From positions 1 through 64,000 of the forward strand of contig JAAYVD010000023.1 of assembly GCA_012517355.1 (NCBI GenBank): DNA of 64,000 nucleotides, in the 5' to 3' direction. Source of the DNA: Candidatus Rifleibacteriota bacterium (GTDB lineage Bacteria > Muiribacteriota > Ozemobacteria > Ozemobacterales > Ozemobacteraceae). Below, piece by piece: positions 8,274 through 18,500 of the stretch (positions are counted from its first letter, which is position 1; each line of letters begins with the position of its first letter). Made by a program: the position numbers and the translations under genes. The notes beneath the pieces are model-generated. The model did not search any database. It was not told the origin of the DNA and saw nothing but the letters and a program-made list of their open reading frames with translations.

Positions 8274-9031
8274 GGGGCTGGCGTCTTTTCCGGGAAGATG
8301 AACCGGTAGCCGGCGATGACCGTCCGGCCCGATTCGAGGCGCATGGTGACGGTCGACACCGTGGTCTTGCCGGTGAAGACGACGTAATCCATGATCGCCT
8401 GTCCCGCGGCATTGCTCCGGGCCAGGTCGAATTCGGTGAGCTTGACCCCGTCGAGCCAGAAGGAGACCCGCCCGGGATCTTCGTATTGACGGTAGTCCCA
8501 GAGGTCGAAGATCACCCGCGTCATGGTGCCCACCACGTTGACCACCGCCCCCGCCTGGCCGCACGTGGCCATGTACCACCCCTGCCGGGTGTTGGCGCGG
8601 ATCAGGGTCCAGGAACCCACGTAGAAGACGGGGTAGTGGTAGTTGCCCTTGACGTCGATGTTTTCAGGCTGGAGGACGCCGTTGACATACCCGCGCGCAT
8701 CCAGGTCGAGCGCCATCGATTCCTCGGTGCCGGGATTCGTTCCGACATTCTCGATCGGCACGGGAACGGTGTGCTCGCCCCCGCACCCGGCCAGCCAGGC
8801 GGCTGCCAGCACCGCCAGCAGAAGGGAACCCGCCGCCCGGACCCAGCAGTCGGAGGCGGGGAAACCCGCCCCCCGGCCCCGACCGACACGGGGTCGGCGA
8901 GGCACCCTTGCCGCCAGGCATGGCCGCCCGGCACCACCGGTGCGCGCCCCCGAAGACAGCCGGCCCGCGCCCTGACAGGGGGCCGGCCCGGGGCGTTCCA
9001 ACGCTCGCAGGGTCTGGAAGGGGGCGCTCAT
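8270..9031 (-). CDS. Putative lipoprotein
   Basis: The mature part (from about residue 83) follows a hydrophobic segment ending in a lipobox, AAWLAGC, so this is most likely a membrane-anchored lipoprotein of about 170 residues. It contains several aromatic-rich strands (YHYPVFYVGSW, VIFDLWDYRQYEDPG, MRLESGRTVIAGYRFIFP), suggesting a beta-sandwich. No family recognised. The only in-frame ATG is at 9031, with GGAG about 10 bases upstream. That gives an unusually long Arg- and Pro-rich leader of about 60 residues before the hydrophobic core, so the start may be wrong or the leader may have been altered by inserted palindromic DNA. It is the middle gene of a three-gene unit. Confidence 0.65.
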   Translation of the reverse strand: MSAPFQTLRALERPGPAPCQGAGRLSSGARTGGAGRPCLAARVPRRPRVGRGRGAGFPASDCWVRAAGSLLLAVLAAAWLAGCGGEHTVPVPIENVGTNPGTEESMALDLDARGYVNGVLQPENIDVKGNYHYPVFYVGSWTLIRANTRQGWYMATCGQAGAVVNVVGTMTRVIFDLWDYRQYEDPGRVSFWLDGVKLTEFDLARSNAAGQAIMDYVVFTGKTTVSTVTMRLESGRTVIAGYRFIFPEKTPAP

Positions 9032-9047
9032 GCGGGGTTCTCTCCAG

Positions 9048-9956
9048 TCATGATCCGCAGAACCACAAGGTGAACTTCTCCTCGAACCCGACGGGGTGGT
9101 AGCTCAACTTGGCGGTCCGCAGACCTTCCAGGCCCAGGTCGGTCTCGCGGTTGATCAGCTTCACTGCGGCCGGCAGCCGGTTGGCCAGCGACCAGTTCAG
9201 GAACTGGTACATGCCCTTCAGGATGCGCTCGGCCTTCTCGAGGGTCACCACCCAGCACCCGTCGTGCACCGGGCTGGCGAAGGTCACCCCGGCCAGGCGG
9301 CCATCCACACGGGCCAACAGGGCCATCCCTCCCATGCGGGTCAGGTGGGGAAGGGCGCGCCGGGCGGCCAGGGCCTCGAGATGCACCGTCTCGTCGGCGA
9401 CCGGGAATCCGGCATACCAATGGTCGAGGTAGGCCAGCACCTCGGCGTGATGGGCGGGCGTCATCTCCTCGACGACCGGCTTCATCTCTTCCAGGACCCG
9501 GTTGACGAAGTTCTTCTTCTGGTGGAACTTGCGCCCCGCCAGCTCGGCCAGTTCCCCGCGATCGTACAGGTAGTCGTAATCGCCCCGCCGCTCCTCCGCC
9601 CGGCACAGGGGAACGGCCGCGACGATCTCCTCCTTGATCCGCCGGGGGACGAACGGGAGCGACAGCGGGCCGCCGGTGCGGGAGAGATGGCTCAGCAGGG
9701 CTTCGAGCGGAGCGAGGATCGGCCCTTCGCCGAGCGGGGGAAGGTACAGGCGCGAACCGCCCGGCCCCTCGACGCTCAGCACCAGGTGGTCGCCGAGCCG
9801 GCTGATCTGTGCGGGATGCTCCAGATACCATCCGAACAGGTTGTAGAAGGAATAGTCGGCGGAATGGATGCCGCGGCGGCCGAGGATCCCCGCGATCAGT
9901 GGCTGATGGCAGAAATCGAGAGGGGCGGCGGCGGGAAAGGTCGGCAAAACGTCCAT
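9048..9956 (-). CDS. DUF2156 (LPG-synthase C-terminal-like) protein
   Basis: A 302-residue protein matching the DUF2156 family, related to the C-terminal aminoacyl-transferring domain of phosphatidylglycerol lysyltransferases, with two GNAT-like folds. The diagnostic segment is DYDYLYDRGELAELAGRKFH followed by QKKNFVNR, near residues 125-155. A second GNAT-like half covers GMALLARVDGRLAGVTFAS to the C-terminus. There are no membrane segments, so unlike MprF it is a soluble stand-alone domain. The acceptor is unknown. It starts in a 94-base region divergent from the OYE-type reductase gene and leads the minus-strand unit with the lipoprotein and ankyrin genes. Confidence 0.85.
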   Translation of the reverse strand: MDVLPTFPAAAPLDFCHQPLIAGILGRRGIHSADYSFYNLFGWYLEHPAQISRLGDHLVLSVEGPGGSRLYLPPLGEGPILAPLEALLSHLSRTGGPLSLPFVPRRIKEEIVAAVPLCRAEERRGDYDYLYDRGELAELAGRKFHQKKNFVNRVLEEMKPVVEEMTPAHHAEVLAYLDHWYAGFPVADETVHLEALAARRALPHLTRMGGMALLARVDGRLAGVTFASPVHDGCWVVTLEKAERILKGMYQFLNWSLANRLPAAVKLINRETDLGLEGLRTAKLSYHPVGFEEKFTLWFCGS

Positions 9957-10015
9957 GGATAGTTCATCCTACCACAGGAAAACCCGGAGATCCAGCCCGG
10001 GAAGGGGCTTGCTCC

Positions 10016-10044
10016 TTGACCTGCCCGAAAGGGTCCGATATCAT
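10016..10044 (+). promoter_or_regulatory. Promoter of the OYE-type reductase, predicting a leaderless mRNA
   Basis: TTGACC (10016-10021), a 17-base spacer and TATCAT (10039-10044). The expected transcription start, 6-8 bases after the -10, coincides with the ATG at 10051. No Shine-Dalgarno sequence is visible before that ATG. Confidence 0.65.
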
Positions 10045-10050
10045 GACGCC

Positions 10051-11148
10051 ATGCCACCCACTCCCTTCGAGAGCCTGACGATCCGCGGAGTCACCCTGAA
10101 GAACCGCTTCGTAGCGGCCCCCATGGCCACCCAGTATGCCGACCGCCGCGGTCACGTCAACGACACCATGGTCTCCTACTACACCCACCTCGCCCTGACC
10201 GGGGTCGCCCTGGTGGTCGTCGAAGGCGCCCTCATCTCCCCGGAAGGCCCCGGCTGGTCCCGGGAACTGGAGGTCTTCACCCCCGCCGCGGTGCCCGGCC
10301 TGTCCCAGCTCGCCGAGACCATCCGCGAACGCGGCGCCATCCCCTTCCTGCAGCTCCACCACGCCGGCCGCCAGGGCCTGCCCTCGCGCGACCACTCGCA
10401 GATGGTCGCCCCGTCCGCCATCCCCTGCCCCATCCTCGACCGGCCGGTGCGCGCCCTCACCGTGCCCGAGATCCAGGACCTGGTCCTGAAGTTCACCGAG
10501 GCCGCCCGCCTCGCCCGCCTGGCGGGGTTCGCCGGCGTCGAACTGCACGGGGCGCACGGCTACCTGCTCCACCAGTTCGTCTCCCCCCTCACCAACCGGC
10601 GCGACGACGAATACGGCCTCCAACGCAACGCCGCCAGCCGGTTCCCCCTCGAAGTGGTCCAGGCCATCCGCAGCGCCTTCCCCGACCTGCTCATCTCCTA
10701 CCGCATGAGCGCCCGCGACTACCTGCCCCGCGGCCTGAACCTGCCCGTCTCCTGCCTGCTGGCCCAGGCCCTGGAAGGGGCCGGCGCCGACCTGATCAGC
10801 GTCTCGGGCGGCATGTACGCCTCGCTGCACGGCCCCGAATCGGTCGTCGGGCCCGCCACCCCCTACGGGGTGTTCCGCGACGACGCCCGCGACATCCGCG
10901 AGGCCGTCTCCATCCCCGTCGCCGTGGTCGGAAAGATCCAGTCCCCCGCCCTCGCCCACGAGATCATCGCCAACCAGGACGCGCACCTGGTCGTCCTCGG
11001 CCGGCCGCTGCTGCGCGACCCCCAATGGGTCCAGAAGGCCCGCGGGCTCGACCGGGAACCGGTCCGGGCCTGCCTGTTGTGCCAGCGCTGCCGCTTCCAC
11101 GGCCGCGGCTGCCCCGACGGCGCCAGCCTCCCCACCTGGATTTCCTGA
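10051..11148 (+). CDS. NADH:flavin oxidoreductase, Old Yellow Enzyme family
   Basis: A 365-residue FMN-binding TIM barrel of the OYE family, which reduces activated C=C bonds with NAD(P)H. Hallmarks are the N-terminal LKNRFVAAPMAT, the LHHAGRQG strand, the active-site strand GVELHGAHGYLLHQFVSPLTNRR and the C-terminal VVLGRPLLRDP phosphate-binding loop. The C-terminus carries four closely spaced cysteines (CLLCQRC, then six residues, then C), reminiscent of the iron-sulfur binding stretch of 2,4-dienoyl-CoA reductase-type enzymes. The second half of those fused enzymes (FAD/NAD domains) is missing. ATG 10051 aligns with the family start. SppA follows 40 bases later on the same strand. Confidence 0.9.
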   Translation: MPPTPFESLTIRGVTLKNRFVAAPMATQYADRRGHVNDTMVSYYTHLALTGVALVVVEGALISPEGPGWSRELEVFTPAAVPGLSQLAETIRERGAIPFLQLHHAGRQGLPSRDHSQMVAPSAIPCPILDRPVRALTVPEIQDLVLKFTEAARLARLAGFAGVELHGAHGYLLHQFVSPLTNRRDDEYGLQRNAASRFPLEVVQAIRSAFPDLLISYRMSARDYLPRGLNLPVSCLLAQALEGAGADLISVSGGMYASLHGPESVVGPATPYGVFRDDARDIREAVSIPVAVVGKIQSPALAHEIIANQDAHLVVLGRPLLRDPQWVQKARGLDREPVRACLLCQRCRFHGRGCPDGASLPTWIS

Positions 11149-11188
11149 TCCGCATGCCGGGCATGCCATTCCCCACGAGGAGAAACCC

Positions 11189-12205
11189 ATGAACCGCCGC
11201 CTGTCCCTCCTGCTGCTCGTCCTCGTCGCCACCGCCACCCTGGCCACGGCCCCCGCCGCCGACGCCCAGGGCCTGTTCGACCTGTTCGGCATGGGCCCCG
11301 CCGACAAGGGCGAGACCAAACACCGCACCGAGTACGTCGAGGGTGACCGCGACGCCGACGACGAGGTTTTGCTCGTCAAGATCCAAGGCCTGATCACCGA
11401 CGGCGAGGAGGAGGAGCGCACCCCCTTCGACATCCGCAAGAGCATGATGGAAAAGCTCGACAAGGACCTCGAGGCCGCCACCAAGCTCGACAAGGTCAAG
11501 GCCATCCTGCTCGAGATCAACTCCCCGGGCGGCGAAGTCACCACCAGCGACATCATCCATCACAAACTGTCGAAGATGAAGGCGTTGAAAAAGCCCATCG
11601 TCGCGCTGATCGGCATGCTGGGCGCCTCGGGCGGCTACTACGTGGCCTGCGCCGCCGACCGGATCCTCGCCCACCCCACCTCGATCGTCGGCAGCATCGG
11701 CGTCATCATGCAGGCCGCCAACCTCGAAAAGCTGGCCGACCTCGTCGGCTTCAAGCACATCGCCCTGAAATCCGAACGCACCCCGAAAAAGGACATCCTG
11801 TCCCCCTTCCGGCCCATGACCGAAGAAGAGCGGAAGATGCTCATGTCGATCGTCGACGGGATGTACGACCGGTTCGTCCAGATCGTGGCCACCGGCCGCA
11901 ACAAGCCGGTCGAGGAGATCACCAAACTCGCCGACGGCAGCCTGTACAACGCCGACCAGGCCCTGGCTAACGGGCTGATCGACGCCATCGGCTACCGCGA
12001 GGATGCCCTGGCCCAGGCCATCGAGCTGGCCGGTCTGAAAACCGCCAAGCTGGTCAAGCGCAAGACCAAGAAGGGCCTGACCGAGCTGCTGGGCGACCTC
12101 GCCGAGATGAACTCCGGCGCCCCCGCCTTCCTGGCCTGGATGCAAGGCCTGCTGGCCACCTCGGACGTACCGGTCCTGAAGTATCAGACATCTGTGGGGA
12201 GGTGA
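11189..12205 (+). CDS. sppA: Signal peptide peptidase SppA (S49 family)
   Basis: A 338-residue S49 serine protease that degrades leftover signal peptides at the membrane. It has an N-terminal signal/anchor (residues 5-26), the LLEINSPGGEVTTSD strand, nucleophile S147 in GASGGYYVA, and general base K194 in LKSERTPKKD. This Ser/Lys pair and its spacing match the short, Bacillus-type SppA rather than the double-length E. coli form. The typical SPFRPMTEEER helix follows. A strong ribosome site, GAGGAGAAA, precedes the ATG. It is likely co-transcribed with the reductase upstream. Confidence 0.93.
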   Translation: MNRRLSLLLLVLVATATLATAPAADAQGLFDLFGMGPADKGETKHRTEYVEGDRDADDEVLLVKIQGLITDGEEEERTPFDIRKSMMEKLDKDLEAATKLDKVKAILLEINSPGGEVTTSDIIHHKLSKMKALKKPIVALIGMLGASGGYYVACAADRILAHPTSIVGSIGVIMQAANLEKLADLVGFKHIALKSERTPKKDILSPFRPMTEEERKMLMSIVDGMYDRFVQIVATGRNKPVEEITKLADGSLYNADQALANGLIDAIGYREDALAQAIELAGLKTAKLVKRKTKKGLTELLGDLAEMNSGAPAFLAWMQGLLATSDVPVLKYQTSVGR

Positions 12206-12210
12206 CCTGA

Positions 12211-12356
12211 ACCCCTCTCCCGGCCGGGCGACCGCAGGCTTTCCCACTCCGGGTCACTTCCACTCCCAGAGGTCTTGCCGCCGGGGACCCGCACCCGACT
12301 CCGGGCCGGGAGACCATGGGCTTTCCCTCCCCGGGCCACGCCGGCACCCAGGGGTC
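12211..12356 (+). repeat. 64-base imperfect direct repeat
   Basis: Two copies, 12211-12274 and 12293-12356, share the blocks GGCCGGG-GACC, GGGCTTTCCC-type, CCGGG-CAC and AGGGGTC-type, spaced 82 bases apart. They fill most of the 330-base gap between sppA and the giant cyclase gene. No ORF with a ribosome site is visible in either copy. The remainder of the gap (12357-12535) shows nothing recognisable. Confidence 0.65.
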
Positions 12357-12535
12357 ATCCCGTCCCGGTCGGCGTTCCGGGCAACCCGGTGGGAACCATG
12401 GAACCCGTTCGGCTCCTCACCGGAATGGGATTCCGGGGTGCCGGTCGCCCAGGTTGCCGCAGAGCCTGAGCAGGGACATGGCAGATTCCGGCCCAGGAAA
12501 ACCACGACAGGCTGCCTGGAGAGGCTGAACCCGCG

Positions 12536-15500
12536 ATGACCGTTCCTTCCACCGGGGCCCCCGTCCCGCCGGTCCGGCCTTCCCCCTCGGCCCGCCTGCC
12601 GGGCGGTTGGCGGCTGCCGCTCCTCCTGTCCGTCCTTCCCGTGCTTTTCCTCGCCTACGAAGCCGACCGGCAGGCGGTCCTCGACCGGGAGGAGGCCGCC
12701 CGCCGGACCCTGGAACGGACCGCTCCGGCCGCCCGCCTGCTGCGGGACGGCTCCGCCCCGGGGTTTCCCGCCCGGTTCCTGGCCAGGCGCCTGAAGCAGG
12801 CCTGGGAAACCATCGACCAACCCGATGCCCCGACGGCCGCCCGGGCGGCCTCCCTGACCGCCTTGCTCCCCCGCCTGCAACGGGGCTTCCCCGATCCGGT
12901 CCAGGTCTGGGCGGTCGTCCTCCCGGGAGCCGACCCGGCCCTTCCCCCTGAGCCCCTCACCGGCCCCGGCCTGGCCACCCACCAGCGGACCCTGTTCACC
13001 CGCCTCCTGACCGACGTCCTGCAGCAGGAGGCCGGGACGGCCCGCCCGTTCGACGGCCGGGCCTGGGAATCCCGCTTGCGGGGCGTGTTCAGCTTCGGCT
13101 GCCTCCCCACCCTGTTCCAGGAACCGCAGGAGGGCAGTTCTCTGCCGGTGGTGTTCGCCCGCCAGCATGGCCAGCTGGTCTGGCAGACCTGCCGCCAAGG
13201 CTCCCGACTCCTTGGGGCGTTCGTCGTCATCCTCACCCCGCCGCCGGGAAAGGTCCAGCTCGCGGGGCTCCGGTTCCTGGCCGCCCGCTGGCGGGGTGCC
13301 GACCTGTTCCCCGCCTTCCTGCCGATGCCTGCCGAACCGGGGCCAGCTTCCGGCACACCCATGGGACCACCGGCCTGCCGACTCCCCGGGGTCGCCCCAC
13401 GGCTGGCCCGCTGGCTGCGGCGATCCGGCATCGGCCATTCCCCCAACCCCGGCGACCTGCGCGGCCGGCTTCACCTGCCCTGGCGGGGTGTCGACCGTCT
13501 GGAGCCGCTTGGCCCCTGGTGGATCCGGGTCTGTCCCCTCGATCCCGAGACCGGCCGGCTGGGCGTCCTGCTCGTCCGCCGCCCCCCGGTCCGCCCGGGA
13601 TGGCTGCAGGGGGCCGCCCGCCTGTCGCTGGGCATCTGGGTCCTGGCCTGGCTCTGGGCCGGCGGGCGACGATGGCGGGACGGCACCTGGCCCCAGCCCG
13701 GCCTCCGCGCCGCCCTCTTCCTCTGGTTCGGTGGCCTGGCCGCCGTGCCCATGCTGGCCGGCCTCGTCGCCGGGACCCGGTTCGCCGCCGCCCACCAGCG
13801 GAACCTGCAGGACGGCCTGGCGCGAACCCTCACCGCCCGCCTCGAGACGGTGGCGCAGGCGGCCACCGGCCTCTGGACCACCCAGGAGAAGATCTGCCGG
13901 GCCGTCCTCAACGACCCCTGGGAAGACGGCGCCACCCTCCTCGACCGTCTCGAGCGGCACCCCCTCGCGTCCGATACCCCTCCCCCCGCGATCCTCGAAG
14001 CCCGGCGACGGGTCCGGGCCGCCGGGGTCGCGGCCGACTCGGTGGTGGTCTTCCTGCCCGACGGCCGCCACTGGACCGAAGGAGCCACCGGTTCCCGCGA
14101 GCGCGACCTGGAAGCCAGCCTTCCCCTGCTGCAGCGGTTCTGGGCCGAGGATTTCCGGCCTCCGGAGGCCGACACGGCGTCCGACGAGGGAGGGACCGGG
14201 CTGGACTGGAACGTGAACCAGGTGTTCCGCGGCCGTGGGCAGACCGCCCGCGACCAGGTCGACCGGCTCTGGATCGGGCGGCGGCGGTTCATGGGCTTCG
14301 CCAGCCCGCTGCGGCGCGCCGGGCAGTTGCGGTTCGTGGTGGGTTTCATCTGGGACATGCATCCGGCCATCCGCCTCCACCTGGAGGAACACCTGCGGGC
14401 CAGCCCCCCCGAACCTCCCCTGGAAGGGATCGCCGCCTTCGCCGAACGGGGGTTGGGTTGGGAACCCATCGCCCGGTCCGGGGCAACGGGGGAACTCGGC
14501 CAGCTCGTCGGGCTGGCCACCTCGGGACAGCCGCGACCCCGGGCCCTGGCCGGGGGCACCGCCGTGGGCGTGGCCTTCCCCCTGCCTGGCTACCCCGGCT
14601 TCTGCCTCGCCGCCCGCGCCCCCCTCGCCGGGATCCGCGCCGCCGTGGCCCGCGAACGGGCTCTGCTGGCCGGCCTGCTCGCGGTGCTCCTGGCCGTCCT
14701 GGTCCTGGTCGGCCAGTTCCTGGCCACCTGGCTGGCCGGCCCGATGGTCCGGATGGCCCGCGCCCTCGAGGCCATCGCGGCTGGCCGCCTGGAGACGGGC
14801 GTCGCCGAGCCCCGCCCCGACGAACTGGGTCAGACCAGCCAGATCCTGGACCGCATGATCGCGGAACTCAGGACCCGGCGCGATATCACTCCCTTCGTCC
14901 CTCCGCCGGTCCTGGCCGCGGTGGCCGGCGGCAACCTGCGGGAGGCGGTGGCGGGACGCCGGGAACGGGTGGTGGTGCTGACCTCCGACATGCGTGAGTT
15001 CACCACCCTCAGCGAAACGCACCCCCCGGGGGAGGTGTTCCGCACCCTCAACACGCATCTGGCGGCCATGGCTGCGGCAATCCAGGACCACGGGGGAACG
15101 ATCGACCGCTTCATCGGGGATGCCGTGGTTGCCGTGTTCACCGGCACCCGTGGCGGGCCGGCCGCCCGCCGGGCGGTGGCTGCGGCCCGCGCCATGCGCC
15201 GGGCCCACCTGGAAATCCAGGGGGAACGCCGGGGGCAGGCCCGGTTCCCCTACGAGATCGGCATCGGGATCGACATCGGAGAGGTGGTGAGCGGCGTCGT
15301 CGGGGACGGCGAGGTCCGCCTCGATTTCACCGTCCTCGGGGAAGTGGTGGCACAGGCCGCCGAACTGGAAAACCTGTCCCGGACCGGCTCCCGGACCCGG
15401 ATCGTGCTGTCGGCCGCCCTGGTTCGCGACCTTCCGGACATCCCCGCCGTCCCCCTGTCCGCCCTGGGCGCGGAAATCATCGCCCTGGACCAACTCCCGC

Positions 15501-18500
15501 CAGGCGAGGAGGAAGCCGAACCCACCGTTTCCCGCAACGCCGGGGGCCCGGCCGATTCGATGGCGGAAGGGCTTCCCCCCTGCCGCCACGAAGAGCCGGG
15601 CGAACCGTCCGTGTCGCGCCACGCCGGGGGGCTCTCCCCTGCCCCGGAACCGCGGTTCGCCTGGTCGCTCGCCTGGGGGATGGCCCTCTGGCTGATTGTC
15701 GGACTGGGCCTGGCCGGGGGCTGGCACCGCTGGCTGGAAACCCGCAGCGAACGGTCCCGGCACGACGTGGAAGCCCTTCTGGCGGCCGATGTCCAGGATC
15801 TGTCGCCGTTCACCCGCCCCGACCTGGCCGCCACCTTCCGCCTCCAGGAAGCCTTCCCGCCCGTCATCCCCGGCGAAGCCTCCTATTCTCTCCCGCTGTT
15901 CCCCGATCGCCTCCGCAGCCGCCTGGAGCTCTGGGAGAAAGCCTTTCCGGGCATGTATTGGGCGTGGCTGCCCATTCCCGCCCAGGGTGAACCGCTATCC
16001 GCCCGGTTCGACCAGGTCGTGTCGGAAACCGGCTCCCGCCGCCTTCCCGGGATCGACCGCGACCGCACCCCCCCATCATGGGAGGCCCTCGACGTGGGCG
16101 GCGCCCTCCCGACCGGCCGCCTGGACATGGCTTCCGACGGCTCCTGGACCATGACCGCCGGCGGGGCGGGCCTGGGCGGCTACTGGGACGACGCATTCCT
16201 GGCCTTCCGCCCCGGCCCCCTCGACCGCCTGACCGCCCGGGTCAGGGTCGCGGCGGGCCCCGCCCGACCCGGAACCGCCGGACTCATGGTCCGGAACAGC
16301 CTGTTCGGCAACGCGCCGATGCTCTTCCTCGGCGTGGAGCCGGGCGGGGTGACCGTCGTCCGGCGCTCCGACCCCGATGACGCCGCCGAAACGTGGGGCT
16401 ATCCCCGACCCCTTCCGGCCGCCGGGACCTGGCTGCGCCTCGCCCGGGTCGCTCCCGATGCCGTTTGCGGTCAGGTGTCCGACGACGGCCAGCTCTGGTC
16501 CACCCTCGGAACCTGGACTTTCCCTCTGGACGGGGACACCCTCTGGGGTTTGTCCGGGTGCGCGCGCCTCGAACCCGACACCTCCGCCTGGCCGTCCTGG
16601 CCGGGGTTCTCCGTCGGCGGCCGGCTGCCCCCCGCCGTCTCTTCGGCCGACCTGCGCCACCTGCTGTTCCTCCTGTGGCGCGAGATGTACGGCGCCATTT
16701 CCCATGCCAGTGACGTCCCCGCCGACAGCGAGGCCTGGATCGCCCACCGGCTCCCCCTCATCCTCGGACTGTACAACCGGCCGTTCACCACCCTGCGGAC
16801 GGCCCAGGGAACCGCCCTCCCGGCCTCCCCCCCCGGAGGGCCGCGACTCCTTTTCCAGACCCCCGTCCTGACCGACGGTTCCCTGTTCGCTCCCGAGGAC
16901 AGCGCCTTCCGCGACGACCCCGGTCGCACCCCGGGTTCACGCTTCGATCCCGACCGGCTCCAGGAGCGGCAGGAAACCCACCGCCGGATCCGGGGGGTCC
17001 TGTTCCTCTCGTTCCCCGCCGACCGGGCGCCAGGCGTCCCGTCCCTCCCCTGGCTGCTCCGCCGCCTGCAGCGCCGGGGGGCGGAAGCCGCCCTGTTCCC
17101 CGCCCCCACCGCCCCGGGCCCCTGGCCGGTCACCACCCCACCGCCCGCCCAGGCCACGGTTCCCGCCACTCCCGCCCCCTCCTCGGCCATCACCCAGGCC
17201 ATTTCCCAGGCTCCCTCCCTCCCGGTGCCCTCCCAGCCAACCAACGCGCCACCGGCCAACGGAACCCAGGCAGAACCCTCTCCAGCCACCACCCCTCCGC
17301 CGCCCATCGCCGCCACTCCAGGCTGGCCCGCCGTTCTTCCCGTGACCGTCCCCCCCCTGTCGGGAACGCCGCAATCGACCGCCGTGGCCGGCTGGGTGAC
17401 TTGCCCCGGGCCTCCGCTGTCCGGCCCGGGCCCGGACCTGGCCGTGGTGGTGGCCCGCCCCCTGCCAGCGCCCTTGGCGTGGTATGTGGTGCCGGTCTTC
17501 GGCGCGGGCGCCTGGCTGGCGGCCGGATGGTGGCTCTGGCGGCGGCTCGGCGCCCAGTCTCCGCGGTTCCTTCCCCTCCGGCGGCAGCTGTTGGGTGGCT
17601 TTGTGGTGGCCGTCTTCCCCGCCCTCGTGTTGGCGGCCCTGACCCTCGAGCGGTCGCACCTCGCCCAGAAAACCCGCCTGGAAGCGGATGTCCGGGCCGA
17701 GCTGGCCACCCGGCTGGAAGCTCTCGACGCCTCCTCCGACCTGACCCGCGCCTGGACCACGAACCTCTTGCGCCAGGTCCTTGCCGACCCCACCCTGGCC
17801 GACTCCTGCGGGACCGGAACCGACGGCGCCCCCCACCGCACCACCGGGCCCGCCCGCCTGCAGGCCGCCTTCTTCCATCTCCTGGCCCGGGGGCTGCCGC
17901 TGGGAGACCTCTCGGCTTCCAACATCGACGGCCGGTGGGCCCACTTCAACCCTGACCACGAGGTCACCAAACGCGACGAGCCACGCCGGATCCTCGGCCA
18001 GCAGATCGCCCGCGAGGTCGCCCGGGCACACGGGTGGCCGGCCGGCACCACCTCGGGTCGCGACATGATGGTGGGGGCCCAGCTCGAGGAGACCCTCGAT
18101 TCCCTCGGCACGAACATGGGCCCCGACATGGCTGCCCGCTTCATGATGGCGCCCGACGTGACCATGGAGTGGTTCATGGGCACCGCCGTCAACGCGTGCA
18201 GCTACCTCGTCACCCTTCCCCCAGCCTCCGGGCCCGCGGTGAGCCTGATCGCCACTTTCCGCCTCCGGGGTCCGCATCGGTCCTGGTTTCTGGAAATGAT
18301 CGCCCCCCGGCGGCGGGGGGCCGCCCCCCGGCTGTCCCTCGTCGATCTCAACACCCCCGCCCACCGGATCGCCCCACCCGTCGACCAGTATGCCCGTTCC
18401 CCCAAGGGCAGGTGGTTGCGGCGGGAATGGGCCCGCCTGACCCCCCCCGCCGACCACCGGTTGGGCCTGCTGGCCCTCGCGCGCGACGCCCCGGTCGGCG

